Assembly: GCA_023213315.1 (NCBI GenBank) | Contig: JAKCPI010001777.1 | Coordinates: forward strand, 1 to 64,000 | Direction: 5' to 3' | Source of the DNA: Euborellia annulipes | Taxonomy: Eukaryota > Arthropoda > Insecta > Dermaptera > Anisolabididae | DNA: 64,000 nt | Shown: piece after piece, positions 31,851-41,855 of the stretch | Layout: every line of letters begins with the position of its first letter | Position numbering within the stretch: the stretch's first letter is position 1 | Notes under the pieces: generated by a model | Told to the model about the DNA's origin: nothing | Seen by the model: the letters and a program-made list of their open reading frames with translations, nothing else | Databases searched by the model: none | Translations under genes and position numbers: made by a program

Positions 31851-32790
31851 ATAATTTAATAAAGTTTAGAATAAATCTTAATTTTTTTAGTTAAATAAAA
31901 AAAACAACTTGAGAAAAATTATAATTAAATGTTTAAAAAAAAAAGTCTCGCTAATACTAATTTAGAATGAATCGAGAATTCTTAAAAAAAAAAGTTAGAC
32001 TATAATTTAATTCATAAAGTTTGTAACTCTGCAGAGCAAGTAGACAAGCGCTAGGACAATAATTATTGGCTTTTTAGACTTTCTTCACTTTTAAAAAGTT
32101 CTACTTAACTCTTTCAAGAGAAATCTTTAATTATTTATTATCAATTAATTTCTCTTATCGTTTTTTTTTTTTTTTTGTCGTGATAATACTCCGATTTATA
32201 TTTACGATAAATATATATTATAAATACTTTAAACAAATGAAAGCCATTATCTTAATGTATTTATGACTTGAAATGCCTGATACAATTTAATTAAAAAATC
32301 ATTTCTCTTACTTTGCGGGAGAAGACAATATTTGGGAAATTAATCTAAAGATAATAGCTAATAATAAATTTCCGCATCAGTCTTTTTAAGGGCATCTGGA
32401 GAAATTCATTTTGGGAAGTTGAAAAAAAAATTCTTCCGCTATGAAATTTTTACGTTAGATTTTTTTCTTCTATTGGTCCATGTAAAGTGTATTTACTTAT
32501 TTCATCAATAGAATAATTTCTCCAATTTTTACTGGAAATGACCGATTAATTGCTCTAAAGCATGAGTAATCGACTAATGAATGCCCTTAGAAATCAATTC
32601 AAGGAGTTCTGCAAAAAATCGACTTCTTTGTCAATTGGGTTGCCTATCTTCCAGCAAAAACGAGCATTTCTCATTTATTAAATAATTATAGTATGATAAA
32701 TTAAATGACATCCAGTTAAAAGTGCAATTTTTTGCATATTCAATTAGGTCCTATTTATTTATTTATTTTTTTTAATGGTTTTTTTAATTT
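31851..32790. other. AT-rich DNA, nothing identified
   Basis: Several A and T runs (for example 32160-32176). A GGTTGCCTATCTTCC word at 32639 is shared with 29779. Confidence 0.45.
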
Positions 32791-32794
32791 TAAT

Positions 32795-33010
32795 TGATTC
32801 TTTTTTTTTATTTATTTAGGGTTGGCCCTGCCATTCCTTTTTTACATAAAAACAAATAAAATAGAAAATATACAAATCAGTGTACAAATATAAAAGTAAA
32901 AATTACATTATACCAAGAATATTATCAAATCAATGCATTTAGAAACAAAATGTTCAAAATTAAAATACAACCTAATTAAAACAGTAATACAAAATACATA
33001 TTAAGAGCAT
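32795..33010 (-). mobile_element. Possible truncated retroelement 3' end
   Basis: On the minus strand a unique body ends GGAATGGCAGGGCCAACCCT followed by AAATAAATAAAAAAAA (32820 downward), which looks like a polyadenylated retrotransposon 3' end containing AATAAA. The body to about 33010 is A-rich and too short to classify. Confidence 0.35.
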
Positions 33011-33544
33011 AATTGATTCTTAATCTTTTTTTATTATTTATAAATTATAAAAGGAGGTGAGGCGTCACAATGGAATGGCGGTTTCCATTTCAGGATCCTT
33101 AAATTTTGTTCATGTTATTAAAAAATTGACATTCTCCCCTTGACATAAAAATACCTTTTGTCCTTTAATCTTCTCTTCATAATTTCCACTTATTATTCAT
33201 CTTTTTTTTTCTTTTTAAAAAATTGATTTATACAATAATTTATTTCCTTTTTTTATATTCAAATTTTCCTTTTTAAAAGGATGATAAAATGAAGAATGTA
33301 AATCAAGCAAATGATTAGTTACTTAAATTCTTGTTTTATTTATAAGGAAATGACATTTTATTAAGTAAATATATTTATTTTTCAATAATTCTATTTATGA
33401 TTTTATTTACCTTTTAATCGATAGGAAAAGAGCAAATATTAAAGAAATAATCTGATATTTAACAAGAAATAAATAACTTTTAGTGAAGCTAATGCTCATA
33501 TTGGATTTTTTATGTATGTTTTAAATAATTGAAAGAATAATTGG

Positions 33545-33690
33545 ATGGTACGGGTTGGCTGACCCCTCTTACCAGCCATTTGGGCTTAGGTGAGGGAACA
33601 TCCGCATCCGGACTCTGGATCCGGCTTTCATGTGCCAAGCTCAGATCACGAGCTCAAGGATCACTGCTCTGATAACACTAGGAAAATCAC
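33545..33690 (+). promoter_or_regulatory. GC-richer unique patch of unknown role
   Basis: GGTACGGGTTGGCTGACCCC through CATCCGGACTCTGGATCCGG and CTCAGATCACGAGCTCAAGG. TAGGTGAGG at 33587-33595 resembles a splice donor, but no coding frame leads into it convincingly. The 64-codon ORF (33590-33784) starts after it. The 33010-33540 region upstream is plain AT-rich. Confidence 0.25.
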
Positions 33691-34099
33691 GCTCCATTTA
33701 TTTTTATATTATCTTCTTTTATTTATTTATTTTTCTTCAATATCTCGTTACCCTCTCTTAAATTTTAAAAATAATATATTATAATTCCACAACAAAATGT
33801 GAATATCTTTTCAATGACATTGACATTTAAACTTTGTTTATAAAACAAAGGCATGTAAATACGATATCTCATGGTTCGTCTTTTTTCCACAATTGATTCT
33901 CGGATCGTTTCATTTCTAAGCAATAATCCAGAAACATTTTGCTGTTGATTTAAATATCCGGACTCCCAACCCCTCAGGGTTATTGGATAAGTCCGAATTT
34001 CGATAATCCTGGACAAATTGGAAATAGAAGGATTTAGTGAATTACTGATAAAAAGTTTTGCTTCTGGCAAATTAATACTAAATTAAAATAGAAAGAAAA

Positions 34100-34779
34100 A
34101 AATCTGGAGTGACAGCGCACAGCACACAACTTTCTCTTACCTTCGGTAATCGAAAGTTGTGTTCTGTGCTTGTCACACCAGATTTTTTGTGTCGACATGT
34201 GTTTAGTTTCCGACAGTACGGTACATTCGATTTTAAAGGTGCAAAATTTATAAGTATGGGAAAATATTTATATTTTGTTACCATAGCAACCATTTCTCCT
34301 ATCTTTTCTATGGAGTACAAGAGTAAAGTGGTCTTCAGAAGATTTCAACGACAAAATGAGAATATACATTTTAAAGAGAATCTAAAAAATAATTGATTTT
34401 TGAATTTAAAAAAAAATAGTTGGAGCAAATTTTGAGAAAATCGAAAAAAACTAAAAAAGTGAATCAGTAAAGTGCTAGTACTTTTTGGTCGATTTTGTTC
34501 AAAAGCTTCGTGTCACGTCCCATGGGGGTGCCTAACTTAAATATAAAATTTCAACTTCCTAGCTCTTTTCGTTCTTGAGATATTTTGTTCACAGACAGAC
34601 ACACACACACAGACACACACACAGACAGACAGACCATGTCGCGAAAACCACTTTTTTGGATTCAGGGGACCTCAAAACGTGTATATCCATCAAAATCTCG
34701 ACATCGAATTTTTGACATGATTCCAATACTTTTTCTCTCTATATATTAGCATATATATAGAGGTAAGAGAAAGTAAAAA
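34100..34779 (-). mobile_element. R1 element, complete reference copy
   Basis: 680 bp, the cleanest full R1. The left end is the hairpin AATCTGGAGTGACAGCGCAC...GTGTTCTGTGCTTGTCACAC. The body follows (TTGTTACCATAGCAACCATT, AAAGTGCTAGTACTTTTTGG, TCCCATGGGGGTGCC), then a CA/CAGA microsatellite (34593-34634), CCTCAAAACGTGTATATCCA, and the right hairpin ending GAGGTAAGAGAAAGTAAAA. ACTTTCTCTTACC (34129-34141) and GGTAAGAGAAAGT (34761-34773) are inverted. Terminal hairpins, subterminal inverted repeats and a microsatellite match HINE/DINE-1 elements mobilised by Helentrons. The overlapping ORFs at 34078-34396 are artefacts. Confidence 0.8.
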
Positions 34780-34851
34780 TCGTGTTCGTGATCATTTTTA
34801 TATAATATCCAGTTCCTGAATGACCGTCCTGGAGCTCGGTGTTATTTTTTA

Positions 34852-34902
34852 TATAAAATTGGAAAAAACTAAAAAAGTACATCAGTAAAGTACTAGTACC
34901 CG
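34852..34902 (-). mobile_element. R1 core fragment
   Basis: ACTAAAAAAGTACATCAGTA followed by AAGTACTAGTAC is the R1 core block alone, about 70 bp after the complete copy ends. Confidence 0.6.
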
Positions 34903-34960
34903 AGGTTTCCTAAAGATAAGACCTAACGTTCTCTCAATTCATAATTCATACGTATACGTA

Positions 34961-35173
34961 CAGTGAATTAAGTCCCCACCTGATAGCTTTAACCTTAAGT
35001 ATATGGTGTATAGTGAAATAATTTTAATGACCGAAAAGGTAAAACGTAAAATCTGGTACAGATGATTTTATTTTACTTTTTCAAATTTAAAATTATTTCA
35101 CCATTTACCATATATTATACCATATACTTAAGACTAAAGCTATCAGATGGGGACTTAATTGTGGCGCTCACTG
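34961..35173. mobile_element. TA-flanked MITE (Tc1/mariner type)
   Basis: 213 bp between TA dinucleotides (34959-34960 and 35174-35175). The ends are CAGTGAATTAAGTCCCCACC and GGGGACTTAATT...TCACTG, with a right-end extension GTGGCGC. Arms of about 65 bp include CTGATAGCTTTA and CTTAAGTATATGG. TA target and CAGTG ends are typical of mariner-like MITEs. A 21-bp exact direct repeat, TTCTCTCAATTCATAATTCA plus T, sits outside it on both sides (34929-34949, 35204-35224). Confidence 0.75.
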
Positions 35174-35229
35174 TACACTTTAAATAAATAGCGTCTGTTG
35201 AATTTCTCTCAATTCATAATTCATTCCTA

Positions 35230-36250
35230 TCGATTATCTAACCAGAAACAGTTTTATTAATTTTAATATGACTAGCAAGTAATTTTTATGTATGTCACGG
35301 AAGCACTTTCCAACTAAAACTACCTGAGACCCCATTTTGCATTTAGCTAACGGTGTTTTTTCTTTTTTTTTTTTTACATACAAACATGATCATAGATGTA
35401 ATAATAAATAGCAGCTATAGATTTTCTTTTATGTTATTTGGGGTTGCATCGCAGACGCGTTGCCCTGTTTTTTGATCGATCTCGGAGGCAATGCCAATGC
35501 CCTGAAAGCTTTGCAAATCCCCCGCACTCGTCTCGACATACTTCTCTCTCTCTCTCTTTTTTACCATTAATTAAATTTTTGGATCACAAAATAAATCATC
35601 AAAAAAATGGATTAGTTTAAATAAAAATATCTCCAATATCTTATTTTATTTGTTTAATCAAACAATCTTAATAATTTTTTTAATAATTCAGTCTGCCTTT
35701 TCTTGACTAATACTCTCATTCATTTGCATATTACTTTACAAGAGCAGAGAATTTTGTTAAAATATTTTAATTTTTTTTTTCGACCATTTAGACTTAGTCC
35801 TTATTTATTCAATTCTTTATTATTTGTTTTGTTAAAGATTTTCCAAGTCTCGTATGATAATAGAATATATTTACCATTATTTTCCTTTCGAAAACAAAGA
35901 GAAAAAAATTGCATTATTCTAAAGTTAATTATTATTTAAGTTTAAATACATATTGATATGTTACTGAACAAAGTTTAAACATTTTTCTATAGAAAGTTGG
36001 GTTTCGGAAACGAGGCACTATGTCACTTATGATATCATAAATCCAGAGCCGCAGGCAAACTTGACGGGCCCCGGAGCTACATAACTACCCCCCACATTAA
36101 AACTTTTTTTTTTTTTAGTTTGTAAAGGGCTATTGTGGCCTTCATGCCAACAATTTTTTACACAGTTTTTGACACAATTTGTTATTACTTAGCTTATAAT
36201 ATTTATTTAAATAAAAAAAATTATTTAATTCTCTAAAAGTAATAATAATA
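35230..36250. other. AT-rich DNA with one SINE tail
   Basis: A decayed SINE tail (CGACCATTTAGACTTAGTCC, minus orientation) lies at 35780-35815. A GC patch at 36045-36090 (GACGGGCCCCGGAGC) is unassigned. The ORF at 35438-35620 begins in a moderately GC-rich patch but has no recognised domain. Confidence 0.4.
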
Positions 36251-36258
36251 ATACTTAA

Positions 36259-36862
36259 GGGGGTTCAGGAGCGACGTTTAAACGTACTTAAAAAAAAAAA
36301 CTAGACTATTATAAGGAATTTTTCAATGCGGTTTTTTTTTTAAATGAATTGAATTCATAAGAGATTATTGGGACATCGAGCTATAATTTTTTTAATAACT
36401 TATTAAAAAATTATCGTAATTAATTTTTATGTTATCAAGCAAATAGAAAAAAAACAATCAGTCCCAATAATCTTTAATTTTTTTTAAATTTAAAAATGAA
36501 TTTATTGTTATTATTAATCACATATTAATTAAGAAATTTTTAAAATAAGCTTAGATGATTTCTTTAAAAAAAAATACCAATTGTCAAATTAGTTCAGCAT
36601 TCTTGCAATAGATGGCAGACTAGTCTAACAGACGATATAGTATTAGCCTATATCTGGCCTATATTTATATATTTTTATGCTTTTATAAAAGATACATAAT
36701 ATATAATAACATTTATAAAGTATTTATTGTTAAAAGATCAATGAAAATCAACCAAATGCATTAAATATTATTAGCTACCATTCTGACATCTCTTGACAAA
36801 TTTTTGAATTTTTGATTTTTTGGGCATGCTTTTTATGACACACAACGCCATTTTAACCATGG
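36259..36862 (-). mobile_element. TTAA-flanked DNA element, copy 2 (minus)
   Basis: Reverse-oriented relative of the 27604 element. It begins at TTAA (36255-36258) with GGGGGTTCAGGAGCGACG and follows the other copy closely through GAGATTATTGGGACATCGAG, CAGTCCCAATAATCTTTAAT, TTGCAATAGATGGCAGACTA and GACACACAACGCCATTTTA. The far terminal about 50 bp is replaced by AT-rich and GC-rich sequence (36860-36960), so that end is lost. The ORF 36771-36971 crosses this junction. Confidence 0.75.
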
Positions 36863-37089
36863 AAATTATTTTTTTTAATTTTAATTTAAATTTAATTTGA
36901 ATTTTAAGGTGGGAGCGCAAATGGCCCGGGGATATAGCCCCTCCCTGCTCCCTCTGTCTGTGCTCCTCCATAAATCAAATAAATTATAATAATAATAATA
37001 ATAAATAAGAAGTGAACTTAATATTATAACTCATTGAACAATTAAATTAATTTTAATATTTGTATATTTTTTTAATTAATATGTATATT

Positions 37090-37295
37090 ACCTTCAATTT
37101 TCGGTCAATGGATTGTATAGATCGAGGGATGGGATCTCATTCATCCCCCGAACAAGATGTTAATTATGGACCCCACGATTCTGTTTAGATTAAGTCATCC
37201 GGCCCTGTGTCGCTTTCAATTCCTGTCTGGCCAATTTGTATAATTAAGCAGCCATTAAAACGCGAGCCTCGATTTTTTGTGCCCTCCTATTTCTT
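37090..37295. promoter_or_regulatory. Candidate cis-regulatory element (homeodomain-like sites)
   Basis: A unique stretch at moderate GC with clustered TAAT-type words: GTTAATTATGG (37158-37168), AGATTAAGTCATCC, TAATTAAGCAGCCATTAAAA, and GGTCAATGGATTG. Non-repetitive and flanked by AT-rich sequence. The density of homeodomain-like sites fits a developmental enhancer, but TAAT is common in AT-rich DNA and conservation is untested. Confidence 0.3.
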
Positions 37296-37967
37296 TTATT
37301 ATAATTAATTCATAACGAATTCTTCCTCGCACTCCTGAACATTTTTTATTTTTAAGAAGAGAGAGAGAAAGAGAGAAAAAAACTTGAAATGAATGGAGGC
37401 TTAGATGAGTGTGTATAAAAGGGCTTTTACATTATTTATACAAGATATCATAGTTGTTGAATGATATCTGTGGGGGAAAGAGAAGATTTAAGTCTCTTAA
37501 ATAAATAAAAACTTTTCAAAATTTATAATAAGCAAAACTTCAAAAAAAAAAAAAAATGAGCATTTGCATTAATTTTTGTTTCATTATAAGCCAGTTGTTT
37601 CCATAATTCATTTTAAATTATCTTTTCAGTTTTTCATATTTCACTTTAATATTTCATTAAAATTATTATTATTACAAGAGACATTTATTCAATCTTTCTC
37701 TGTTTTTCTTTATTCTTGGCCTCATTTTTTTCCCTACTTTATCATTTCCATTTAGAGTCTTGTTATGTATGTGTATAATGCAAAAGCCTCAGCATTAGAA
37801 ATACTGAATATTTATTTTGATTTAAAAAATCATTTATCTTTTAGCTTCATTCAAACAAAAATGCATTTTTTTTTCTGAGAAATTTAAAAAGCTTTTTGGG
37901 TAATTGGTAAAACGCCTGATCAGTCAAAGTGTTTAAAATAATAAGCGTGTAAAATTTACCAAAAGAG

Positions 37968-38192
37968 AGAAGGAATATTTCAAAAGAAGAATGCAGCCAA
38001 ATTTTATCTCATTTAATTTAATAAAAATTCCTCATCACTTGCTAACTTTTCGGTTCGGGTTTGTACATTCTTCAAAGATAAAATCACAGCTTAGAAGATG
38101 GCTTAAGCACGAACCGAAACGTAGGCAAGTGATGAGGAAATTTTATTAAATTTAATGAGATTCTGCATTCTTCTTGTAAAATATTCCTTCTT
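37968..38192. repeat. Inverted repeat of two ribozyme-like tails
   Basis: Arms of about 100 bp. The left has AAGAAGAATGCAG, TCATTTAATTTAATAAA, CCTCATCACTTGCTAAC and TTTTCGGTTCGGG; the right has the mirror CACGAACCGAAACGTAGG, CAAGTGATGAGGAAATTTTA, TTTAATGAGA, CTGCATTCTTCTT. The right arm reads AGAAGATGGCTTAAGCACGAACCGAAACGTA, the layout of the hammerhead-like tails but with a damaged CUGANGA box. It matches the arrangement at 4389 and 46425. Confidence 0.6.
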
Positions 38193-38680
38193 ATATTTGG
38201 CATAATACTACAGTTATAACAATATCTTCAATTACTTTAAAATTTACCTTATTCGTTCGTATGTTGTTTATTTATTTTTGTAAGGATGCAAATTTTTTTA
38301 TTCTGCCCAGTCTGGAACGTAAAAATGATATAATTTATTGGAAAAAGTTTAAACTCAATTAGTTTCTTTCATTATATCTTTAACATATAATACTGTTCGA
38401 AAAATAATTACATTCCAGACAGACTTGTTTTGACGACATGTTTAATTATTTTCTTTCCCGTATTTACTAGTCTCGGAGTATATCTAGACATAAATAAATA
38501 AATTTTTTTTTATTCTTGACCCATTTAGAAGAAACAATACTTTGATAACTAGTTAATAAAAAATTCTTAGCTAAAAAAAATATTTAAATATCCCAACGAA
38601 AATTAATTTATAAGCTCCTGTTTATTTAATAATAATAATAAGCTATATGATAATTATTTGTGACGTTGCTGGTGCGTTAA
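38193..38680. other. AT-rich DNA, nothing identified
   Basis: No recognised repeat or ORF. Confidence 0.45.
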
Positions 38681-38684
38681 CATA

Positions 38685-38800
38685 CAAATAGAACGTTTCC
38701 GATTAAATGGCCATTTATTAACACGTGATAATCATAGCCAAATCAGCCTGGAGACGAGCCAAATGGCCGAGATGTTTTCTCCACTATCTTTCTTAATTGA
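38685..38800. promoter_or_regulatory. Candidate cis-regulatory patch
   Basis: GAACGTTTCCGATTAAATGG, CCATTTATTAACACGTGATA, AATCATAGCCAAATCAGCCT and GAGCCAAATGGCCGAGATG follow within about 100 bp. There is a CACGTG E-box (38721-38726) and paired AAATGGCC words. The patch is unique in the window. Function is only inferred. Confidence 0.25.
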
Positions 38801-39631
38801 GGATTATAGGTGAAATTACGTATAAAAAAAATTGACTATCACCAGACTTTGACCTAAAAAATGTTATCGAAAATTTGATATTTTAACGAATGGAGGGGAA
38901 AAAAGTAAAAATGCAACAAAAATATAAACAAATTTTCATTTGGACCAGGACTATACCCAAATGGGAATTCAAAACAGGAGAAAAATTTTATTAATAGTAA
39001 TGCAAAACATCTTTGTTTTTGCCAGGTAAAAAATTGAATAGCTATACATTTTAATTGCAATTAAAATCAATTCATTCATGAAGATAATAAAAATCAAATT
39101 ATGTTATTTATTTATATATAATTAATATTTATCAGCATGCAGGCGTGGTTTATAAAAAGAAAGGAAATTTTTCGAATTCACAACGCAAAAACATCGAGAA
39201 TGGCCACCCAAGTACTTTTGTACTTAGAACAGACGAGCAATTACTCGGAGCTCAATTTCAAGTCTGAGATTATGAGGCTATTTAAAATCAATCTTAGTTT
39301 CAAAGTCTTGTCTTCGATCTAAGTGATAAGAAGTCAGAAAACTATTTCAATGAGTTCATCACTTAGACTATCTTGATTCAAAATAGACAATGATTTGGCT
39401 ACAATTATGGGAGAGAGATATAAAGAAAGCAAATTTTAGTTTCTTTATCTTTTCTTTTGAAAGAGATTAGTGTAAATATATTTTCGCATTTTTGATAATT
39501 TTATCTTCAAACAAATAAACCGATCTGGATCAAGTCAAATTTATTCTTATATGTTATTTGGGGAAAATATTATTTAAATGGCCTTAGATGCTGAAAAAAT
39601 AAATATTTTTGTAAAAATATATACAGTACTA
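38801..39631. other. AT-rich DNA with one SINE tail
   Basis: AAATGGCCTTAGATGCTGAA (39577-39596) is a plus-oriented SINE tail fragment. The ORFs at 38854-39060 and 39137-39322 have no recognised domains. Confidence 0.4.
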
Positions 39632-40083
39632 TAGAGGCGTCATTTTCGGGGGCAGGGTAAGAAATTTACCCTCCCCCCCCAAGGATCTGATTTTTTTTTA
39701 AATTTTATATTATTTTAAATAAAATATTTCAAAATATAACAAATACAAACAATAATACAATATATATCTACGGGTATATAAACTGTAAAAAACTGAATTA
39801 AAATAAATATCTTTTGGCCATTTGAGATACCTATTTGTAAGTGAATTTTAAGAAATCTGCACAGCACACTTTTTGTCACACCAGATTTTTTGTGTCGACA
39901 TGTATTTAGTTTCCGACAGTACGATACATTCGATTTTCAAGATGTAAAATTTATAAGTATGGCAAAATATTTATTTTTGACATGAATCCAATACTTTCTC
40001 TCTATATATATTAACATATATAGAGGTAAGAGAAGGTAAAAAAAGTTTGCCTTCCTCAAGAAAAATTTGAAATGACGCCACTG
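39632..40083. mobile_element. GAGGCGTCAT-ended MITE (hAT-like), carrying a nested R1
   Basis: The left end TAGAGGCGTCATTTTCGG and right end AAATGACGCCACTG are inverted; G/C homopolymers lie just inside the left end. The body matches the copy at 57649 (GGTATATAAACTGTAAAAAA, GGCCATTTGAGATACCTATT, GTGAATTTTAAGAAA). An R1 derivative interrupts it at 39855-40040. Flanking 8-mers CAGTACTA and TGTACTTA are only similar, so the target duplication is degraded or misplaced. Confidence 0.6.
39855..40040 (-). mobile_element. R1 internal-deletion derivative
   Basis: About 186 bp made of R1 ends only: CTGCACAGCACAC...TTGTCACACCAG, TTTCCGACAGTACGATACAT, a deletion, then TGACATGAATCCAATACTTT, the right hairpin and GAGGTAAGAGAAGGTAA. 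Comparison with the uninterrupted host at 57649 (TTTAAGAAAAAAAAAGTTTG) places both R1 ends within a few bases. It is a MITE-like minimal R1. Confidence 0.75.
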
Positions 40084-40356
40084 TGTACTTACGACACGTA
40101 TTATCAAATGTATATGCCTGTGTTATAGCCCAGCAATTTTATTACTTAAGGAATGATTTACTAACGTTACTAGCGTAAAACAAGCAGTCTATAGAATTTT
40201 TAAGCCAATAAATTAAAAATCTTTTAGTCCGCGTTTCGTGCGTCAAGATCAAATATACACAAATTCTTCTATTTAGAACATAAGATTAAATATCCTATTT
40301 TATTTTTAAATTTTTTATATAATCTTATAGAATATAAACGTATTTAATTTTCATAA

Positions 40357-40582
40357 GGACCAGAAAAAGAAACTTGGCTATTATCCTTCTATTTGTAAAT
40401 ATTCCGATCCTAGTGTGATGGAATCATCTCAAACAAGCCACGGATGTTTTACATATTTTAATATGTTAAAGTAGATAAGCTCGCCACGAATACGTTGCTT
40501 GTAGAGAAGATGATTCTATCATACTGGGTTCGAAATATTTACAAATAAACGAATAATAGTCAAATTATCTTTTTCTGGCCGA
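40357..40582. mobile_element. Foldback element F5
   Basis: A near-palindrome of about 225 bp. The left arm runs GACCAGAAAAAGAAACTTGG, CTATTATCC, CTATTTGTAAATATTCCGAT, GATGGAATCATCT, AACAAGCCACG; the right arm mirrors each block, ending TTATCTTTTTCTGGCC. The arms are about 100 bp and the loop about 25 bp. No ORF. Confidence 0.7.
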
Positions 40583-40615
40583 AAATTCCTTCTGAAAATT
40601 AATCATCCTTACTAC

Positions 40616-40842
40616 CATGGATGGGCAGGATTGCATTCTTTTTTAAATCCGATCCGATCCAGGATTTTCGAATCTGGATCGAAATAATTTTTGCTCCCTG
40701 GATCTGTTCGCTAATCCTTTTCAAAGGATCGGATTTTAGACCGGAACAGTGATACTTTTTCTAAATCCGTTCGTATCTCGGGAACCGTTTGGATCTGCGG
40801 ATCGGATCGCTAATCCTTTTTAAAGAATTTTGCCCCTCTCTG
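40616..40842. mobile_element. hAT-type MITE
   Basis: 227 bp between CTTACTAC (40608-40615) and CTTACGAC (40843-40850), an 8-bp target duplication with one mismatch. The ends CATGGATGGGCAGGATTGC and AAAATTTTGCCCCTCTCTG-like are inverted relics of the common CAGNGATGGGCA hAT end. The inside is a run of GGATC/GATCCG words (about 40650-40810), unusually rich in GATC. No transposase. Confidence 0.7.
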
Positions 40843-40850
40843 CTTACGAC

Positions 40851-41230
40851 TACAATCGACAATTTGGCAGAAATTAACTTAGCAAAAAGATTTTATAATA
40901 AAGAATATAAAATATTATTTATTTTTATGCACCTAGGTAGATTTATCAGATTGAGTTGATTTATTTCAAATTGGAAGTAATAAAACAACTTTTTATTCAT
41001 TAGAATTTGGTTGTACTTAGAGATTTGCTAGATAGAATAAATCTGGGATAATATAGGCCCCCCCGGGTCGGTAAAATGCCTTTTTTTACAAAAAAGTCGC
41101 TGTCAATTTTAACAATTAATAATATGAGAAAGTAAAAGAAATAGAGAGCATATCTATCGATAACCGAAATATGGCAGAATATTTAGAATTTAATTAAATA
41201 AATAAAAAAATTTAATTTCATTAGTAGAAA
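40851..41230. other. AT-rich DNA, nothing identified
   Basis: Plain sequence with a short GC patch at 41057-41068. Confidence 0.45.
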
Positions 41231-41234
41231 GGTA

Positions 41235-41355
41235 AAAATCTGGCGTGACTGGTCGCACAGTATACAATTTTCTCCTACCTTCGGTAATTGAAAGTGTATT
41301 GTGCTTGTCACACCAGATTTTTTTGTCGATATATATGTAGTTTCCACCGATATAT
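41235..41355 (-). mobile_element. R1 terminal hairpin fragment
   Basis: AATCTGGCGTGACTGGTCGC...TTGTGCTTGTCACACCAG with TACCTTCGGTAATTGAAAGT between, then TGTCGATATATATGTAGTTT. Only the hairpin end of a minus R1 is present. The T run at 41399-41427 follows. The small ORFs at 41183-41473 arise from it. Confidence 0.7.
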
Positions 41356-41696
41356 TAGAATTAAAGACGTAAAACATCAAAAGTCGGTCATAAAAGTCGT
41401 TTTTTTTTTTTTTTTTTTTTTTTTTTTCAAAAAAAATTCTCTGAGAGGCAAAAAAGCGCCAAAAAAATAGCAAAAGTCGTTTTTGAAAATCTCAAAAAAC
41501 GTTGTTTTTTGTGAGATCAGTGGAGATATCTAAAAAAATCTTTATTTTTATTTAATTTATTTATTTTGACTACTCCACTGTATTTAATATAGGCCTAATC
41601 ATTCCCAAATTGAAAAATAGGTGTTGGCTGTGTCTTCTACACAGCCGGTGGCTTTTAACGTGACAACGTCTTTTGCTTGACTTCAAAAAAATTTTT

Positions 41697-41735
41697 TCTC
41701 TTACCTATATTGAAATATAAAGAGAGAAAGTATTG
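41697..41735 (+). mobile_element. R1 5' hairpin fragment
   Basis: CTCTTACCTATATTGAAATA then AAGAGAGAAAGTATT is the R1 plus-oriented start hairpin alone, followed by an 18-base T run. It may be a solo end left by rearrangement. Confidence 0.55.
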
Positions 41736-41855
41736 TTTTTTTTTTTTTTTTACTAGTAGTTTGTTTTCATAAATAAACATGTTCAAACATTTTCATTGAA
41801 ACAATATATGACAGGTGTGGCCAAACTTTTATCCATTAAGGACGACATATGCTTA

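Noticed and set aside
32160..32178. Long T and A runs throughout as specific features
   Set aside because: Homopolymers are common in this AT-rich sequence and carry no individual evidence of function.
34078..34396. Overlapping ORFs on both strands (80 and 95 codons)
   Set aside because: Both sit in the complete R1 copy and reappear in other R1 copies (18667-18997) with different frames, so they are repeat artefacts.
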